Assembly: GCF_029962835.1 (NCBI RefSeq)
Contig: NC_080577.1
Location: 4,216,001-4,280,000, forward strand
Reading direction: 5' to 3'
Origin: Magnolia sinica
Taxonomy: Eukaryota > Streptophyta > Magnoliopsida > Magnoliales > Magnoliaceae
Length of the DNA: 64,000 bases
The notes under the pieces were generated by a model. That model worked only from the letters and a program-made list of their open reading frames with translations. It had not been told where the DNA came from and did no database searches. The position numbers and the translations under genes were made by a program. Below, in pieces: positions 33,151 through 45,478 of the stretch. The first letter of the stretch is position 1. Every line of letters starts with the position of its first letter.

Positions 33151-36110
33151 AAAGGAGATCGATTTACCTTCTAATATAGATGCAGTATAAGTTTTTTAAT
33201 TTTTATTATTTATATACCGTCTTATATTTTTTTCATTTAAAATATTCATTATTTGAACTCAATATTAGTGACATGTAATGTGATTAATGCATATATGTTA
33301 GTTTCTGTGTCATTGAATTCTACAGGTTCTTGAAGCACTGATGGTGGATAAGTTCTTGATCTTCTTTTCAAATCTCAGTGATTTGGGAACCAACAAAAAA
33401 GATATATAGGGATGGCAAAAATAGATCGAGCTATTTGGACCGCTCGTTAGCATATTTGTAAATGTGCTTATGTGTTCTACAAGCTTTCCACTATATCAAT
33501 CTGATTACCCATTCACAATCAGCAATTCAATTAGCAATATTGATGTTCTCACCCATAATCCAAAACCCCACAAAAACAATCAACAATGATAAACAAAAGA
33601 GGTCCTGATAGCTAAGTACCTTGCATTATGTGAAAAGCATGATAAGAAATGATAAACAAATCTTAAAGAATTGATCTCAACAAGGCCAAAGTAGAGAAAA
33701 GGGGGAGATCTACTCTTAGCCTAAGAAGAAAAGCTCCAAATGGACTCTTCTCTTTACATATGTTTTCTTAGCGTAAAGCCGTAGTGAAGGATAAAAGTAC
33801 TGAAATAACTATCTTGTTAAATAACTAAAAAAGAGTTCTCTCTGGGGATAGGAAAGGAACTACATAAAATAAAAGAGAAAAATTTTAGAGGGTCATTTGT
33901 TGTACAGTAATCAAACCAAGAAGTCCTATATTCTGGACGTGATGACCAAAGCACTACTATTGACGTGTTCACTACAATCCAAGGGTTGAAAGAACATGAT
34001 CTTTTCATTAATGTATAACTCTTCACATGCAGAAACAATCAACAATCTCAAAATCAGAGAATGGACTTGTTTTACATCAATTCATTTTTTGTGATAATTT
34101 GAATAATACAAATATTTTTTCGAATCTAGTAGCAAGTTGGCTAGATATGTATTTAATGATTTTTATTTACTTGAATTGATATATAATGTCTTAGAGGGTT
34201 GAAAGAGCTAGATATGCAGAAGCCTATTATTTACCTTAGAACAAAGCAACAGCTAGGACTAGGTCCAAGGGCTTATGATCTCAACATCTCCTTGTGGTAA
34301 GATGTTGCTACCCCATTACATGATGTTGTTCAAGTTGGTAAGAGTCAAACATTTCTAGCTATTGATTAAATACATAAAATTAGATTGGACCGTCACGAAT
34401 GATGTAAGTGGTGGAGGGTGCTATATCATGTATTGCTTAGCTAGAAATGTATTCTTAAAACAATACAAAATGCACATTCATGGACATTCACAAATCCTAA
34501 ATGTTTCATAGAGAAGATTTCTTCCAACAAGAAACTAGACATTCCTACTCCCACAGTACAACAATGCTTCACGTGGTTCCTCTAAGAAATTGACATATTT
34601 AGAACATAACTAGCAAATGAGTTGCAATTATATGAACGATCTGAATTCCAACGAAAATTGTCTAAGAAGAATTTGCACAATCATAAAAATAAAAATATTA
34701 AAAGGAAGGAATAGGAAATCAAGATCCGAAAGACTTGTTACCTGCATAACCTGTTTATTTGTAACAATATGTACTCATATTCCCTACTAACGTAGAAAAG
34801 GATAGTTAGAGTAGACCTCAGTTTTTCAGCTATTGGATATAACCGTATATGAATTAGATAGAGTAGAAAACAATAGTACCACACATCTATAAGGCCAACA
34901 GTTGGTCGATAATACAAAGAACCTTTAGAATACACACACACACACGCATGCACGCACACACACACACGCACACATTTCAGGTGGACCCATTTGTGGATGG
35001 AGCATGACACAGAAACTACACTCAGAAGAAAATATCAACCATCTGATTTGTTTCCACAGTTCAGGTGGACCATTAACTTTAAAACTTTTAACAACCCATT
35101 TGGTAGCCATCAATAGGGTGGTTAGGATTTCTTTACTGGCTCTGTTTTCCAAATAATTGTACATTAACAATATTCCCACAAATCTCATAATCTGAAGTGA
35201 TGTAGGTGGGTGGCCCCTAAACATTGGTCAAATCACCACCAATTTGTAACATTGAGAAATTCAATTCCCGAGATAAATTCTCATTCACCATGAATAAACA
35301 AAATAGTAATAATAAAATACTTAAAAAAAAAAAAAAAAAAAACAGGGTCATTTATGAAACTGCTAAGATGGCCCGATCAAATGAATTACACTCCTCTGTT
35401 GGAAATGGCCCTACTGTGCATTAGTTATAATTCTAAGGATTATCATTTCGTCATTCGGTGCTAACCATCGAATCTATAGCTTCCTGAGGTGTGTTGGCTT
35501 CAAAAGCACCATCAGGAGAGATGACACTTTAGTCATCCGATGCTAACCATAGAATGTATAGCTTCCTGAAGTGTTCCCCGTCCGATTTCCAAACACAGTA
35601 TGGAAGATCGACCTTCCTCCAAAGATATGGAAGTTTTTGGAGATCTCAACATGGCAAATCGGCTGCCAAGCTCTACATGTAGAGATGATCAATCTAACAG
35701 TTATCATCATCGATGAATCTTCTTAAACAGGGATATGAAGACAATAATTCCTGTTTCAATACCTCAAATAAGCTAACCTAACGCTCAAATACGCATGCTG
35801 GCAAAGTTCCATGAATCTCCAGGGACCGGGCACGGGGGTATCGTTCACCGTCATAGCCAGATCTACAACTTCACACAGATATGAGAAATTGGAAAAAAAT
35901 CATTGGTTCAACAGAGGAAATTACATGCACATACTTTTCCTTGCCAATCTCTGAAGAATCTGCAACGACCTCCTTACCTACTTCAGTACAAATGCACAGC
36001 CGTAAGGAAGAGACGATGCTAGCTCTATATAGGCGATCGTCCACCATTTTTCAGTCCCCATGCTCTGATGACGGTCCTATAGAAGATAGGACCGGACATT
36101 AGTTGTCTTC
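33151..36110. other. Non-coding, low-complexity tracts only
   Basis: AT-rich DNA with a (CA)n/(CACG) tract at 34931-34972 and an A-run at 35321-35342. At 35436-35580 the block TCCGATGCTAACCAT plus AGCTTCCTGA repeats once. No exon, RNA gene or complete transposon is recognised across this stretch. Confidence 0.35.
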
Positions 36111-36377
36111 ATCAGGTACGGATGACGCCGACAGCGGGATGAGATTCGATGAGATTTGAAAATCGCTTCAAATCTCTCCTTGGATTGCAGCGATGGGCTC
36201 GAGGAATTAAAGGGACGCAGTTGTTATCCCAGTCTCTAAAGCCAAAACCCTCTTTAACCCATGGGATATGGCGGTTCATCATAAAATGACATCCCAAATG
36301 CGCGCGTGGGATATCTCAGTGGGATCGCGTGATCCCATTCATCTGAAAACCATACAATCGTCTATCCAAACAGGCCC
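36111..36377. mobile_element. Right part of a Tourist-like MITE
   Basis: Ends CTATCCAAACAGGCCC followed by TAA (36378-36380). The interior has GATGAGATTTGAAAATCG and GCGATCCCAC-like blocks. No matching left end GGGCCTGTTTGG was found nearby, so the limits are approximate. Confidence 0.45.
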
Positions 36378-36724
36378 TAAAGAGATGAATGGTCAATAAT
36401 CTGGGGCTACAGGAGTCTCCTATGGTCCTGACATGGCCAGATGAAAAATCTCCAGGTGCGTGTTACAGTTAGGACTCGTAGTGAAAGCTCACACATGTAT
36501 CAGATTTGGGACTTCTGTTTGACCCTTTATCATGGATATCCGGAAAACCATAGCCGTGGATCGGGAAGTAGTAAGGATCGTCTGATAGTTGTGATATCAA
36601 CGTATGGTCCATTCACTATGGGGGAACAATAGACCAACAATGTGGATATTTTGCACAAGTGCTCGACACGGATCAGCTATCCACAGGTTGAGCAGTGAGA
36701 CTGCATACTGAGTGACGTCACCAA

Positions 36725-37110
36725 GTTTTGTGGCCCCACCATGATGTATGTGTTCGATCCACAATGTCCATCCATTCGGAGAGATCAATTTTAGGCATTA
36801 TCCAAAGAATAAGTCGGAGCTCCCACTACAACCTACCATTAAAAACTTCTAGGGCCACACAAGTTTTCAATTAGCTGGTATTTGTATTTTTCTTTTGTTC
36901 ATGTTTGTGTTAACGTATGAACAGGTTGGAACTCAAATAAACATCACGGTGGACCTTAGGAAGGTTTCAATGGTAGCCGTTACTCTCCCCGTTGTTTTTT
37001 GTGATGCGTCCACTCAAGCTTTGAATCTGCCTCATTCTGTCTCATGCCTTAAAATGATCTCTCCAAATGGATGTACAGTGGCATACAATTCATACATATT
37101 ATGGTTCCCG
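36725..37110. repeat. Foldback MITE copy
   Basis: GTGGCCCCACCATGATGTAT, CACAATGTCCATCCATTC, then the inverted half (TGATGCGTCCACTCAAGCTT) and ATGGATGTACAGTGGCA at the right. The left half is shortened in its centre. Confidence 0.6.
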
Positions 37111-37198
37111 TAACTTCATTAGCAAGTCTAGCTAGTTCTGACCCGAGAAATGGCAAGTCACTGGGTGAGCACGAGTCATGTGTACGGTATCGTTACCA

Positions 37199-37905
37199 TT
37201 CTAACCATCCAACCACCACACGTGTAACTTAAGTATTAGACGTGGCACCACGGGACGGGACACGGATTTCCTGCGAAAGGCTTTCGCAGGAAGTTCCTGC
37301 ACTGGGAACCAGGTGGGTCCCACTGTGATGTTTGTGAGAAATACTCCCCTTCCATCCGCTTTTTGAGTTCATTTCAGACATGATGCCAAAAATGAACCGT
37401 ATCCAAAGCTCACGTGGGCCGTATTAAAAGAAAATGAGGTTAGGGAAATTCCTACCGTTAAAATCTACCTGGGTTCAACAGTGATGTTTACAAGCCATTC
37501 ATACCGTTAATAACTTCATTCCTACTAGGATGAACTGAAATCACAAATATTAGCATGATTCAAAACTTCTATGCCCACAAATATTTCATCCGTGGACATT
37601 CAATTATCACGTTTTCGGCCCACTTGAGCTCTAGAAATGGTTCGTTTTTGGCTTTTATGTCCTGAATTGAACTCAAAGAACGGTCACAGCATCACAGTGA
37701 GCCCCACCTGGGGTTCCAGCGCAGTAACTTTCTGCCAAAGTCATTCGCAGGAAATCCGCGTTACTTTCGCAGGAAATCCGCGTCCCACGGGACGCGGATT
37801 AGCCTTTGACAGGTTGAACGGTTCTAACCATCCAACCACCACACGTGTAACTCAAGTATTAGACGTGGCACCACGGGACGCGGATTAGCCTTTGACAGGT
37901 TGCAC
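37199..37905. repeat. 86 bp tandem duplication split by a MITE
   Basis: CTAACCATCCAACCACCACA through ACGTGGCACCACGGGACG occurs at 37201-37257 and 37826-37881. CACGGGACGCGGATTAGCC through GACAGGTTG occurs at 37786-37816 and 37872-37902. Taking out the MITE and one 9 bp target copy leaves a simple head-to-tail duplication of 86 bp. The duplication therefore came first. Confidence 0.8.
37258..37785. mobile_element. Foldback MITE with perfect 9 bp target duplication
   Basis: Ends GGACACGGATTTCCTGCGAA and GCAGGAAATCCGCGTCC, 528 bp, flanked by CACGGGACG at 37249-37257 and 37786-37794. The right terminus is partly doubled (TTTCGCAGGAAATCCGCGT occurs twice). The target sequence downstream (CGGATTAGCCTTTGACAGG) itself resembles a family terminus. 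Confidence 0.9.
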
Positions 37906-39309
37906 GGTACAGCAGCCGGGATAGAGTCGATAGCTCCCTACGGTTCACGTGGCATGTACGTCCAATACTGACCACCCAAATAGCGAGCGAGACTCGCTGT
38001 AGGATGGGAACGAACTCAAAACATAGGGGTTTCAAAATCTCGTTTGTGATCCCATCCGCAGTGGGTGGGTCCAGCTTCTTGGGTGATTAGGATTTGAGGT
38101 GGACCGATCTGTGAGCCGACTCACCTCACACTTGAAAACAAGGAACATGTGCACGAGATGCGAGCCACTCATAAGGTGATCGATGCCCACTTATAGATCC
38201 CTATTTCCAAAGCATCAGAAAGATGCGATCATCGGGTGGGCCACTCATGAATTGTTTTTGGTACACGTGTTGCACGTGTGCCACCTTTCCACGCGTGAGG
38301 CTGCCGCTCTGTGCAAAACACCCCAAGGTCTGTGGGCCCATCATCTTGTAGATGCAAATCCATTCTGTCCATCAGGTAAGAACCCTTATTTGATCCATTA
38401 CATACATGAGATCAGCCCCATGAATTTTTTATTTTTTATTTACTCGGGTGGACTTGAGCCTAGTTTAAAATTGCTCCTAAAACCCCCACTGGTGTGGCCC
38501 AGCTGTGTTTGATATTTGTATCTTCACTCATCCTCACGAGGTACACCTGATTAATGCACAGCATGGTAGCCCAACACATGAACCTATCGTTGGCTTCCCA
38601 TCTCCATTGTTCCCTTTCGGTGCGTGGCTCCCCTGCGTGTGGATCAGGCTAATTTTCTACTACAGTGCCTAGAATCAAGGATACAACGTGATGGACAGAG
38701 TGGGTTACATATTCAACAATGATGGGCTACATAGAGCATGGATGTTTTTAGGCTCTGGTTATTCCGGTCCAACTCAATCTTAGTAAGATGAAAAAAAAAA
38801 CTGAAACTAATACTAGTCCAAACAAGAAAAGTCAAGCAATAAGAAGAAAATACAGAAGAAGAAATCATCACACTTTTTTCAGATATATACTATCAGACCT
38901 TAATACATGAATATAACAAACTGGATATAAATAGCAAGATCTTGCATTCTTGTCCGAATGAAAACTCTCTCAGAGACAATTGAAGAGTTCTTGGGAATCT
39001 GTTTCAAGTTTCTCTCAAAGAACATTCCATGAACAATTGAAAGAACAGAGAAAAAAAAAAAAAGATTTATAAAAAAGGAGTAAAGAAAGACTAAAGAACT
39101 TCTCACCCTACTGCAGCAGCCACCTCGGCGTTGCAGATTCATGTCATATGAACAAGAATAGGGAGAGAGTAGATATGCTTGAACCGCCATAGGCAAACAT
39201 ACATACATGCCTTGGTCCATCCGCCAATTACACCTTGTAAGCTGTCCAGTCCCATAAATAGTACTAAAAATACAATACATATCTATCCATATATCCCGAA
39301 CCCGCTCGC
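37906..39309. other. Non-coding 3' flank of the PI4K gene
   Basis: No exon recognised. Sequence near 38330-38380 (GTGGGCCCATCATCTTGTAG, TCTGTCCATCAGGTAAG) is a fragment of the TCCATCAGGTGGG foldback subtype. The part next to 39309 presumably contains the PI4K 3'UTR. Confidence 0.35.
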
Positions 39310-41824
39310 TTATACAGTGAGTTCGTCGAGGTGACGATCCATGATCTGAGAAACGGTTTCGAGGAATGCAGCTTCGCTCATGCCTGGAAGCACGGCTCCC
39401 TCAGCTTCACAGACAATCTCCTCGATCACTGATTTCTTCTTGAGGGTTTCCCTGCACATGATGCTTCCAATGGCGAATGGACTGAGCCCTCTTTCTGCAC
39501 CCTTCTTGAGAAGCATGGTGGAGATGCGAAGTGTGCGGGAGCACTCATGCGATAGCTCCCAGCCATGGAACTTCAGGAGGGCAATGTCTTGCTCAGCATC
39601 CAAGGATTTTATGTATTCGATTGTTTCGGGGCTGTAAGGTTGGCGAGCTTGTGGCCAGTAGAGCCAGTCAAACGTGCAATCTTCAAACTGCAGTTGGGAA
39701 AAGATGAGGTAAATCAGACAAGTAGGTGGAAATTCGGACTGATAATAGACTGTCGAAAGCAGAGGAAAAACTCAATACTAGGCGAAGCAATTTGATCAGC
39801 CAACAGACTCTATAGGGGAACCAACCTTTTCATAATCAGAACCATCCATATGGGAAGCCATATCATGGATGGGGTGGATGGGAGAATGAGACTGTTGAAT
39901 GTGGAGCATCTCTGCTCATCCATCTTGGAGGCAGCCAGTTTCATGGCCAGGGTCATCGAATAAAGGAATTACCATAGAATAACCATTTTATAATGGGCCC
40001 ATCAGATGAATGGTTTAGATAAACAGTTTCATGGCTAGAGTCATCTAATAGGGGAACTACCATAGAACAACCATTTTATAATGGGCCCATCAGATGAATG
40101 GTTTCGATAACCAAAAGGTGACCCAATCTACACCATTACTTCATTGAATTAAGTTGTTATTTCAACCAAGCATCATATAACAAATCATTTAAAAATTAGC
40201 GAAAAATCAACCAGATGAGTTGAAATTCAAATTCCCTGATGCCCAATATACTGCCTCATTTTCATATAACTACAAATCCACACAAAAGTGCAGAAACTAG
40301 GAAAACCACAAACGATCAGCATCAATTCGAAATTCCCAGTCGCAAAATCAATCAGAGAATATCGAATTGAATCCAACAAAAACACATTTTTCATCATATT
40401 AATTGGAGTTTTGTGAAGCAAGCACAAATAACTATTCAAGTGAATAAACAAGAAAAGAGAATACTTACATTCTCAGGCAAGCAGTACCCATGATCGATTG
40501 GCACAAGCACAATCTGACCCTTGTTCTCCTCCTTACAGACCAAAATATTTCCAGCATGCCGATCTGCATTTGCCAACCTTATATCCAACACAGAGATCTT
40601 ATGAACCTCTTCCACTGGAAAAGCCCGAGGGCCCATGTCCTCACAACTCCCATGGTTCTTCACAAACATCTGCAACGATCCAATCTTGATATTCTCAGCC
40701 GCATACTCATACCCTTGTGGGTGATTAAAACCTTTGTGTAAGCACCTTATCATAGCCGTTGGAGGCACACCAGAGAAGCCAATCTCATCGCCTGAAAATG
40801 ACCGACGCCCACTTCTCGGATGATCAAGAATGTAAGCTGCGACTTCCCTCAAAGCGCCTTCTCCTACCCTCGTCCCCTTCTTCAACCCTTCCCCATCCTC
40901 TGTCACAGGCAACCCCCGAGGATTATTCAAGGCCATGGGCTCTTCATCGATCGGCTTAAAAACAGCTACGTACTTTTGGCCTGAGAAATTTTGCATGAAA
41001 TAAGCTCCGCCTGTGCCCTCTGAAGAGACGACAGGAGGATTCCCCTTCACTAAACCAGCAATTGTGGCCTTGATCAGATCATTAATCACGTCCGACAATT
41101 CGATTTTCGGATTAACAACTGGTTCCAACCAGAAATCACGATCTGGTGGCTTCCTCTCCCCGAGCTGAAGCTCCACCGATCCTGTCCCAGGCCTTTCCGC
41201 TTCCACCTTTTCGCCCTTTTTACAATTCAAATCTGACGCCACAATCGACAGCTCGAAATTCTTCTCAACAGGCCTGGCCCGGACTTTCGCCGATTTCTGA
41301 ACCTCCAAGTGGATCACAGCATCATTATTCTTAATGATGTCATCGATCAGCTTCTGATCATCAAGCCTCTCTCCGTTGCAAACCAGCTCTTGATCCTTGA
41401 GGTCGACAAAATTCCTACCCTTCTTTGCAATCTGCTTTTTGACGTACCCCACATTTCTACTCCTCTCGACTTGAAATTCAAATTCCTTACCACACGTGGT
41501 CCTGACGGTGATGACCTGGAGATCAGAGAGCCGTAGGACCAAATGCAGGACGTTCCCATCTGTAACTCCATAATCCCTGACGAGAGAGTCATTCCGGGCC
41601 AGCTCTCGGCCTCCGAAAACTAGCTTCTGCTTCTTCACCACAAACCCTTTGCAGGTCTGGATCCGTAGTTTGACGGATGCTATTGAATCGGACTCCATGA
41701 CCGGCACCCGTATCACAGATCCCCCAACCGTGAGATAGATCAGGATCGACTCGCTCGAATAACAACCCGGTGAAAGAACCGAGTCATCACGAATCGGGCT
41801 GACTGTAACCCCAGCGCTCGACAT
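39310..41824 (-). CDS. Phosphatidylinositol 4-kinase gamma (ubiquitin-like domain kinase)
   Basis: Two coding exons, 41824-40469 and 39687-39310, joined at a GT/AG intron (40468-39688) give 577 residues, near the Arabidopsis PI4Kgamma4 length. Two ubiquitin-like domains come first: residues 27-98 (LVFGGRELARNDSLVRDYGV) and 103-176 (ELVCNGERLDDQKLIDDIIK). The kinase domain follows from about 270: VAVFKPIDEEP with K290, REVAAYILDHP, the catalytic LANADRHAGNIL (D421, N426) and DHG (D444-G446) in place of DFG. The exon junction restores PEN-FEDCTFDWLYWPQAR. In Arabidopsis, members of this plant family have shown protein kinase rather than lipid kinase activity and bind the proteasome subunit RPN10 and the ER-degradation factor UFD1. 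It looks intact; the subtype (gamma 2/3/4) is not settled. Confidence 0.95.
39937..40112. repeat. 88 bp tandem duplication in the PI4K intron
   Basis: Two head-to-tail copies begin AGTTTCATGG at 39937 and 40025 and share CCATTTTATAATGGGCCCAT followed by CAGATGAATGGTTT. They differ at about eight positions. It lies wholly inside the intron and does not touch the splice sites. Confidence 0.85.
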
Positions 41825-41859
41825 TTCTTCCTCCCTTTAAAATTCCGGACCCGAATTGG

Positions 41860-42268
41860 CTGAAAATTACAGGATTGACTTCGAACCTAAAGAAACCACC
41901 AACCCGACAATCGGCACCGGAAAATGCCCTAAACTCAGAAACCCATGTGAGGGTTCTGAACGATCTTGATCGATTCCCCGCGAGAATCGAGATCGACGGC
42001 AGATAATGCCCTGATTCTAAGAATCTATAAAGGAAAATATTTATAAAAAAAAAAAAAAACTAAAAATTCATTTCAGTCCCTTGCTTTAGAAATCAAGAAC
42101 AAAACCCTAATCAAAAGATCAATTAAGGAAATGCCCCTGAGTATCTAAAGCACTTCTCACCAAAAAACCCAAGAAAGATTTCATGAACCAAAACCCTTGA
42201 ATAGAGGGATCCGAAGATCTTTTGAGAAATTAAGGTTTGGGTTTCGGGGAAGAGAGAGGGATTCTTAC
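41860..42268 (-). other. Predicted 5'UTR intron of the PI4K gene
   Basis: On the minus strand a donor TCT|GTAAGAATCC (intron from 42268) and an acceptor GTAATTTTCAG|CC (intron to 41860) bracket 409 nt. This leaves a 35 nt leader piece before the ATG at 41824. The inference rests on splice motifs and on the long distance to the TATA box. Confidence 0.5.
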
Positions 42269-42467
42269 AGATGGAAGAACCGAATAGTGGAGGTGATGGA
42301 AGTGAGCTTTTATCGATGGAGTATGACGACTGATTGGCGAGGAATTGGAGCAGTTTTTGATGGGGTTTTTCAGTTCCGAGGGAGGTTCGCTTTTTCCTCG
42401 TCCGCGATTTTCTGATCGGAAGAAACGACGATGGGCAATAGAGGCGGGCAAGAGCGGACCAGTCGCC

Positions 42468-42475
42468 ATTATATA
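42468..42475 (-). promoter_or_regulatory. Probable TATA box of the PI4K gene
   Basis: GTATATAA on the minus strand, followed by GC-rich then CT-rich leader-like sequence. It would set transcription start near 42440. The judgement is from motif and position. Confidence 0.5.
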
Positions 42476-43232
42476 CGGTTGGACTTGGACCCGACGAAAA
42501 CTAGACATAACGGCGTTAAGACGTGTAAAACGACCGTTTCGTAACGGCATGGGAGGTGTCGGGAAGGAATGGACGTGGACGGTTAGCCGTACTCGCGCGC
42601 GTGAGATGGAAATGAGGAGAGCTTCACGAAAAAAAGGTGATAGAATGGAGGGAGAATAGGCCCACCCGTGATGTGTACGTGGAATCCAAGTGACTCCTCA
42701 TGTTCACCGCAGGTGATAGGAAAGCAATGCACAATCACACTTAAAGCCTATATATTCACTTCTTGTGGCCCACCAAAAATTTTAATCGGTTGAGTTTAGG
42801 CGTCCATTTTTTCCTGGTAGGGTGAACATGATGATGATTGGGATGGATCATATATAAACAGCACTATGGACCCCGTGTGATATCTAAAATTTTATTTGGC
42901 GGGGATTTTCCTATTCAAATCTCTGCCATTGTTCCTTTGGTGTGGTGCATTTGAGTGATGGATAAGGCTGAATTTTTGGATATAGATCAAACATTGGAGA
43001 GTTCATTTAATGGACGGGTTAGATGGAACTTGCACATCATGATGGGCTCCACCACATGGCTTAAATGTATGGTAGTTGATATCTACTTGAATGCATGTGA
43101 TTATTCTCAGGAAGAGCTGTTTGTGTACAACCTGTCCATTCAATAGGCAGTACGTATGTAAACATCCACCTAAGATTTAAATGTTTCATTTTTTCTAACT
43201 ATGCCATAAAATGAGTCAGCAACATTGGTAGA

Positions 43233-43290
<58 letters not shown>

Positions 43291-43379
43291 CTGTGTGTGT
43301 GACAAATATATCAAAGTGGGCGTAATTGTAAGGACTCACACACTCTCAGCTGTTAATGCCTCACTTAATCCGTGACAAA
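42476..43379. other. PI4K upstream region and (TA)n tract
   Basis: CG-rich promoter-proximal DNA to about 42660 (CGCGCGCGTGAGA near 42594), then AT-rich non-coding DNA with faint foldback-family likeness, and a (TA)n microsatellite at about 43236-43287. Confidence 0.45.
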
Positions 43380-43910
43380 TGTGGATTTGTTACTCCACTA
43401 GGACCTTAGCTAGAGATGAAGGGTCCTGCAAGAGCTATGTGAGGCCCCCAAGGATATATATGTTTTTGGCATATAAGTTGTATATGTTATTTCTACCTAT
43501 TTTTATAGGTCATTTTAGGACAGAAATTCAAGGAGAGTCACATCCAATGCATTGTAACATACGAAGAAGAAGCGGGGATTGAACTCTACTGCCGGAAGGA
43601 GCCAGCATGACGTTTATTTACCATCCAACCTGTCCATAAGGTCACGTGGCCCTGGACCAAGGGAAAAACATAAATACCAGCTTGGTCTAGAATTTATGTG
43701 GTTCAAAAAGTTTTGAACGGTAGACTTTCAATCTGCACTTCTTTCTATAGTGTGGTCCACTTAAGCTTTCCATCGACCTTTTGTCTGGTCTCGTGCCCTA
43801 AAATGATCCGTCAAAATGGATGGACGGCATTCATAAAACATATACACTGCGGTGGGCCCACAAGGCCCCGATAGGACATTCCTGGGAGAGATAGTGCACA
43901 ATCCTCGTCC
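43380..43910. repeat. Foldback MITE copy
   Basis: The right half is clear: GTGTGGTCCACTTAAGCTTT, AATGGATGGACGGCATTC, CACTGCGGTGGGCCCACAAG. The left half (GTGAGGCCCCCAAGGATATA onwards) is weaker. End regions GATTTGTTACTC and its decayed partner near 43900 suggest the CGGATT-type terminus. Confidence 0.6.
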
Positions 43911-44277
43911 CCTCGTGACGATGACATATTCCATGACGAGAAATTTAAACTAACGGAAAAGGCCATCTCCGTCTATTTGGAAATCCAAGTCGAGAAGAGA
44001 AGTCCGAGAACCTTGTCGTGGCCTCCAAGACTAGATTTTTTTTTCTTTTACAAGCGGCACGCGTACGGTAAGACGGGCGGATGACCGGAAAATCTGAGCC
44101 GTACAGTAGGTGAGCCGCATGGTGAAGAAATCCACGCTCGACCTCCCTCGCAGGTGGGCCTTTCCTGAAAGGGGGCCACCTTATTCACAGCTCAGACGCT
44201 GCACTCACTCAACTTATTGGCACGTGTCTCCTTTATGCCCGTGAGAATGGACGATTGAAACCGTTATAGAGATATGT
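43911..44277. other. Non-coding
   Basis: No gene or repeat recognised apart from a T-run near 44036-44045. Its right end is the AGATATGT target site of the following hAT-like element. Confidence 0.35.
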
Positions 44278-44319
44278 AAGGCTGAAAGTCGGGCGGGTCG
44301 GGTTAGTGCTCAACCCTAA

Positions 44320-44921
44320 GGGCCTGTTTGGCCGGCTGGACTAAATGGTCTTAGGTGGGATGGAATTGCATCTGGTCCCGTGACAATTCCACTCCATGTT
44401 TGGGAAGAGTGGAAAAGCTTGGAAGTTGGCTAGATGGAATCGTATCGGTTCCGTGCTAACATCACTCAATGTTAACACGTTGTGTAGGTCCCACCATGAT
44501 GTGTGAGCTATATCCACACCGTCCACCCAATTTTTGAGATCATTTTAGAGAATGAGCCAAAAATCCAGGTAGATCTAAAGCTCAAGTAGACCCCACCATA
44601 GAAAGCAATGGGGATTGAATACTTGCCGTTGAAAACTTTGTTGGGGCCACATAAGTTTTGGATCTGCATCATTTTTAAACCCATGCTATAAAAAGAGGTT
44701 ACAAAACAAATAAACAGTTTAGATATAACACATGTGTATTATTGCCAATAGTTTCAAATGATGGTGGGTATATCCTTTTAATGTACTACCATATTACAAA
44801 CTGAAAAGGGAATTAAGCTTATCCCACGGTGACACGGAACAGCCCCTGCCATGGGTAATAATCATGTTTTTTGAATCCCATCCCACCTAATACCGTGGGA
44901 TCGGTCCGGCCAAACACGCCC
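44320..44921. mobile_element. Tourist-type PIF/Harbinger MITE inside the hAT-like element
   Basis: Left GGGCCTGTTTGGCCGGCTGG and right CGGTCCGGCCAAACACGCCC, flanked by TAA at 44317-44319 and 44922-44924. Directly outside are TTAGTGCTCAACC and GGTTGAGCACTAA, a perfect inverted repeat of the host element, so it landed in the loop of a potential hairpin. It contains a half foldback MITE at 44470-44720. Confidence 0.9.
44470..44720. repeat. Left half of a foldback MITE in the Tourist element
   Basis: GTAGGTCCCACCATGATGTG, CACACCGTCCACCCAATTT, AAAGCTCAAGTAGACCCCAC, TTGAAAACTTTGTTGGGGCC. The second half is absent or cut short. Confidence 0.65.
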
Positions 44922-45478
44922 TAAAGGTTGAGCACTAATATTTTCAGGTTGGTCAGGTGTATACATGCTAATATTTTTGTCATTACATTAGTTTATTGTA
45001 GTTCAATATGTGACTTATTTTTTGTATTTATGATTTTATTAATTATATGTGTGATTATTCATCATAAAAAAATTTAATTTTTCATCTTTTTTTTTTAAAT
45101 TTAAAAAGCTAAAATATAGGACAACTACTCCTTTAAAAGTCATGTAACATATAACACAATCTATTTGGTAGAGAGAAATCCAACATATCTTGTTAGCTCG
45201 AGTCCTTGGAAATGACATGTACAAATAAGACCTGACATCACTAGTGTGACTACGACACAAACGATTCATACTCTATTTTAATTTATAAGCAACTTATATA
45301 TTGATCAGGTTTGGGTCGGGTTGGACAACCCGAACCCAACTCAAGTTTTATCGGGTTGGTGTTTGTATATCCTAAGCTTAAGATCGGACCTGATATATTC
45401 TGCGCGAGCTCAACCCAATGTTGAGTCGGTCGCTAATCTGTTAGGTTGAACCCACCCAACTTTCAGCCCTAGATATGT

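Larger units (their letters stand above)
44278..45470. mobile_element. hAT-like element holding a Tourist MITE
   Basis: Ends AAGGCTGAAAGTCGGGCGGG and the complement of the right end (AGGGCTGAAAGTTGGGTGGG) match at 17 of 20. A perfect 8 bp duplication AGATATGT flanks it (44270-44277 and 45471-45478), the hAT hallmark. Without the 602 bp insert the element is about 590 bp, AT-rich and non-coding. Subterminal GGGTTGAGC-type blocks occur in both orientations. Confidence 0.9.

Noticed and set aside
27066-36377. One large Harbinger element bounded by the GGGTGTGTTTGG end at 27066 and the AAACAGGCCC end at 36377
   Set aside because: Both ends are generic Tourist-type termini, the span is over 9 kb and contains other insertions; there is no evidence that the two ends belong together.
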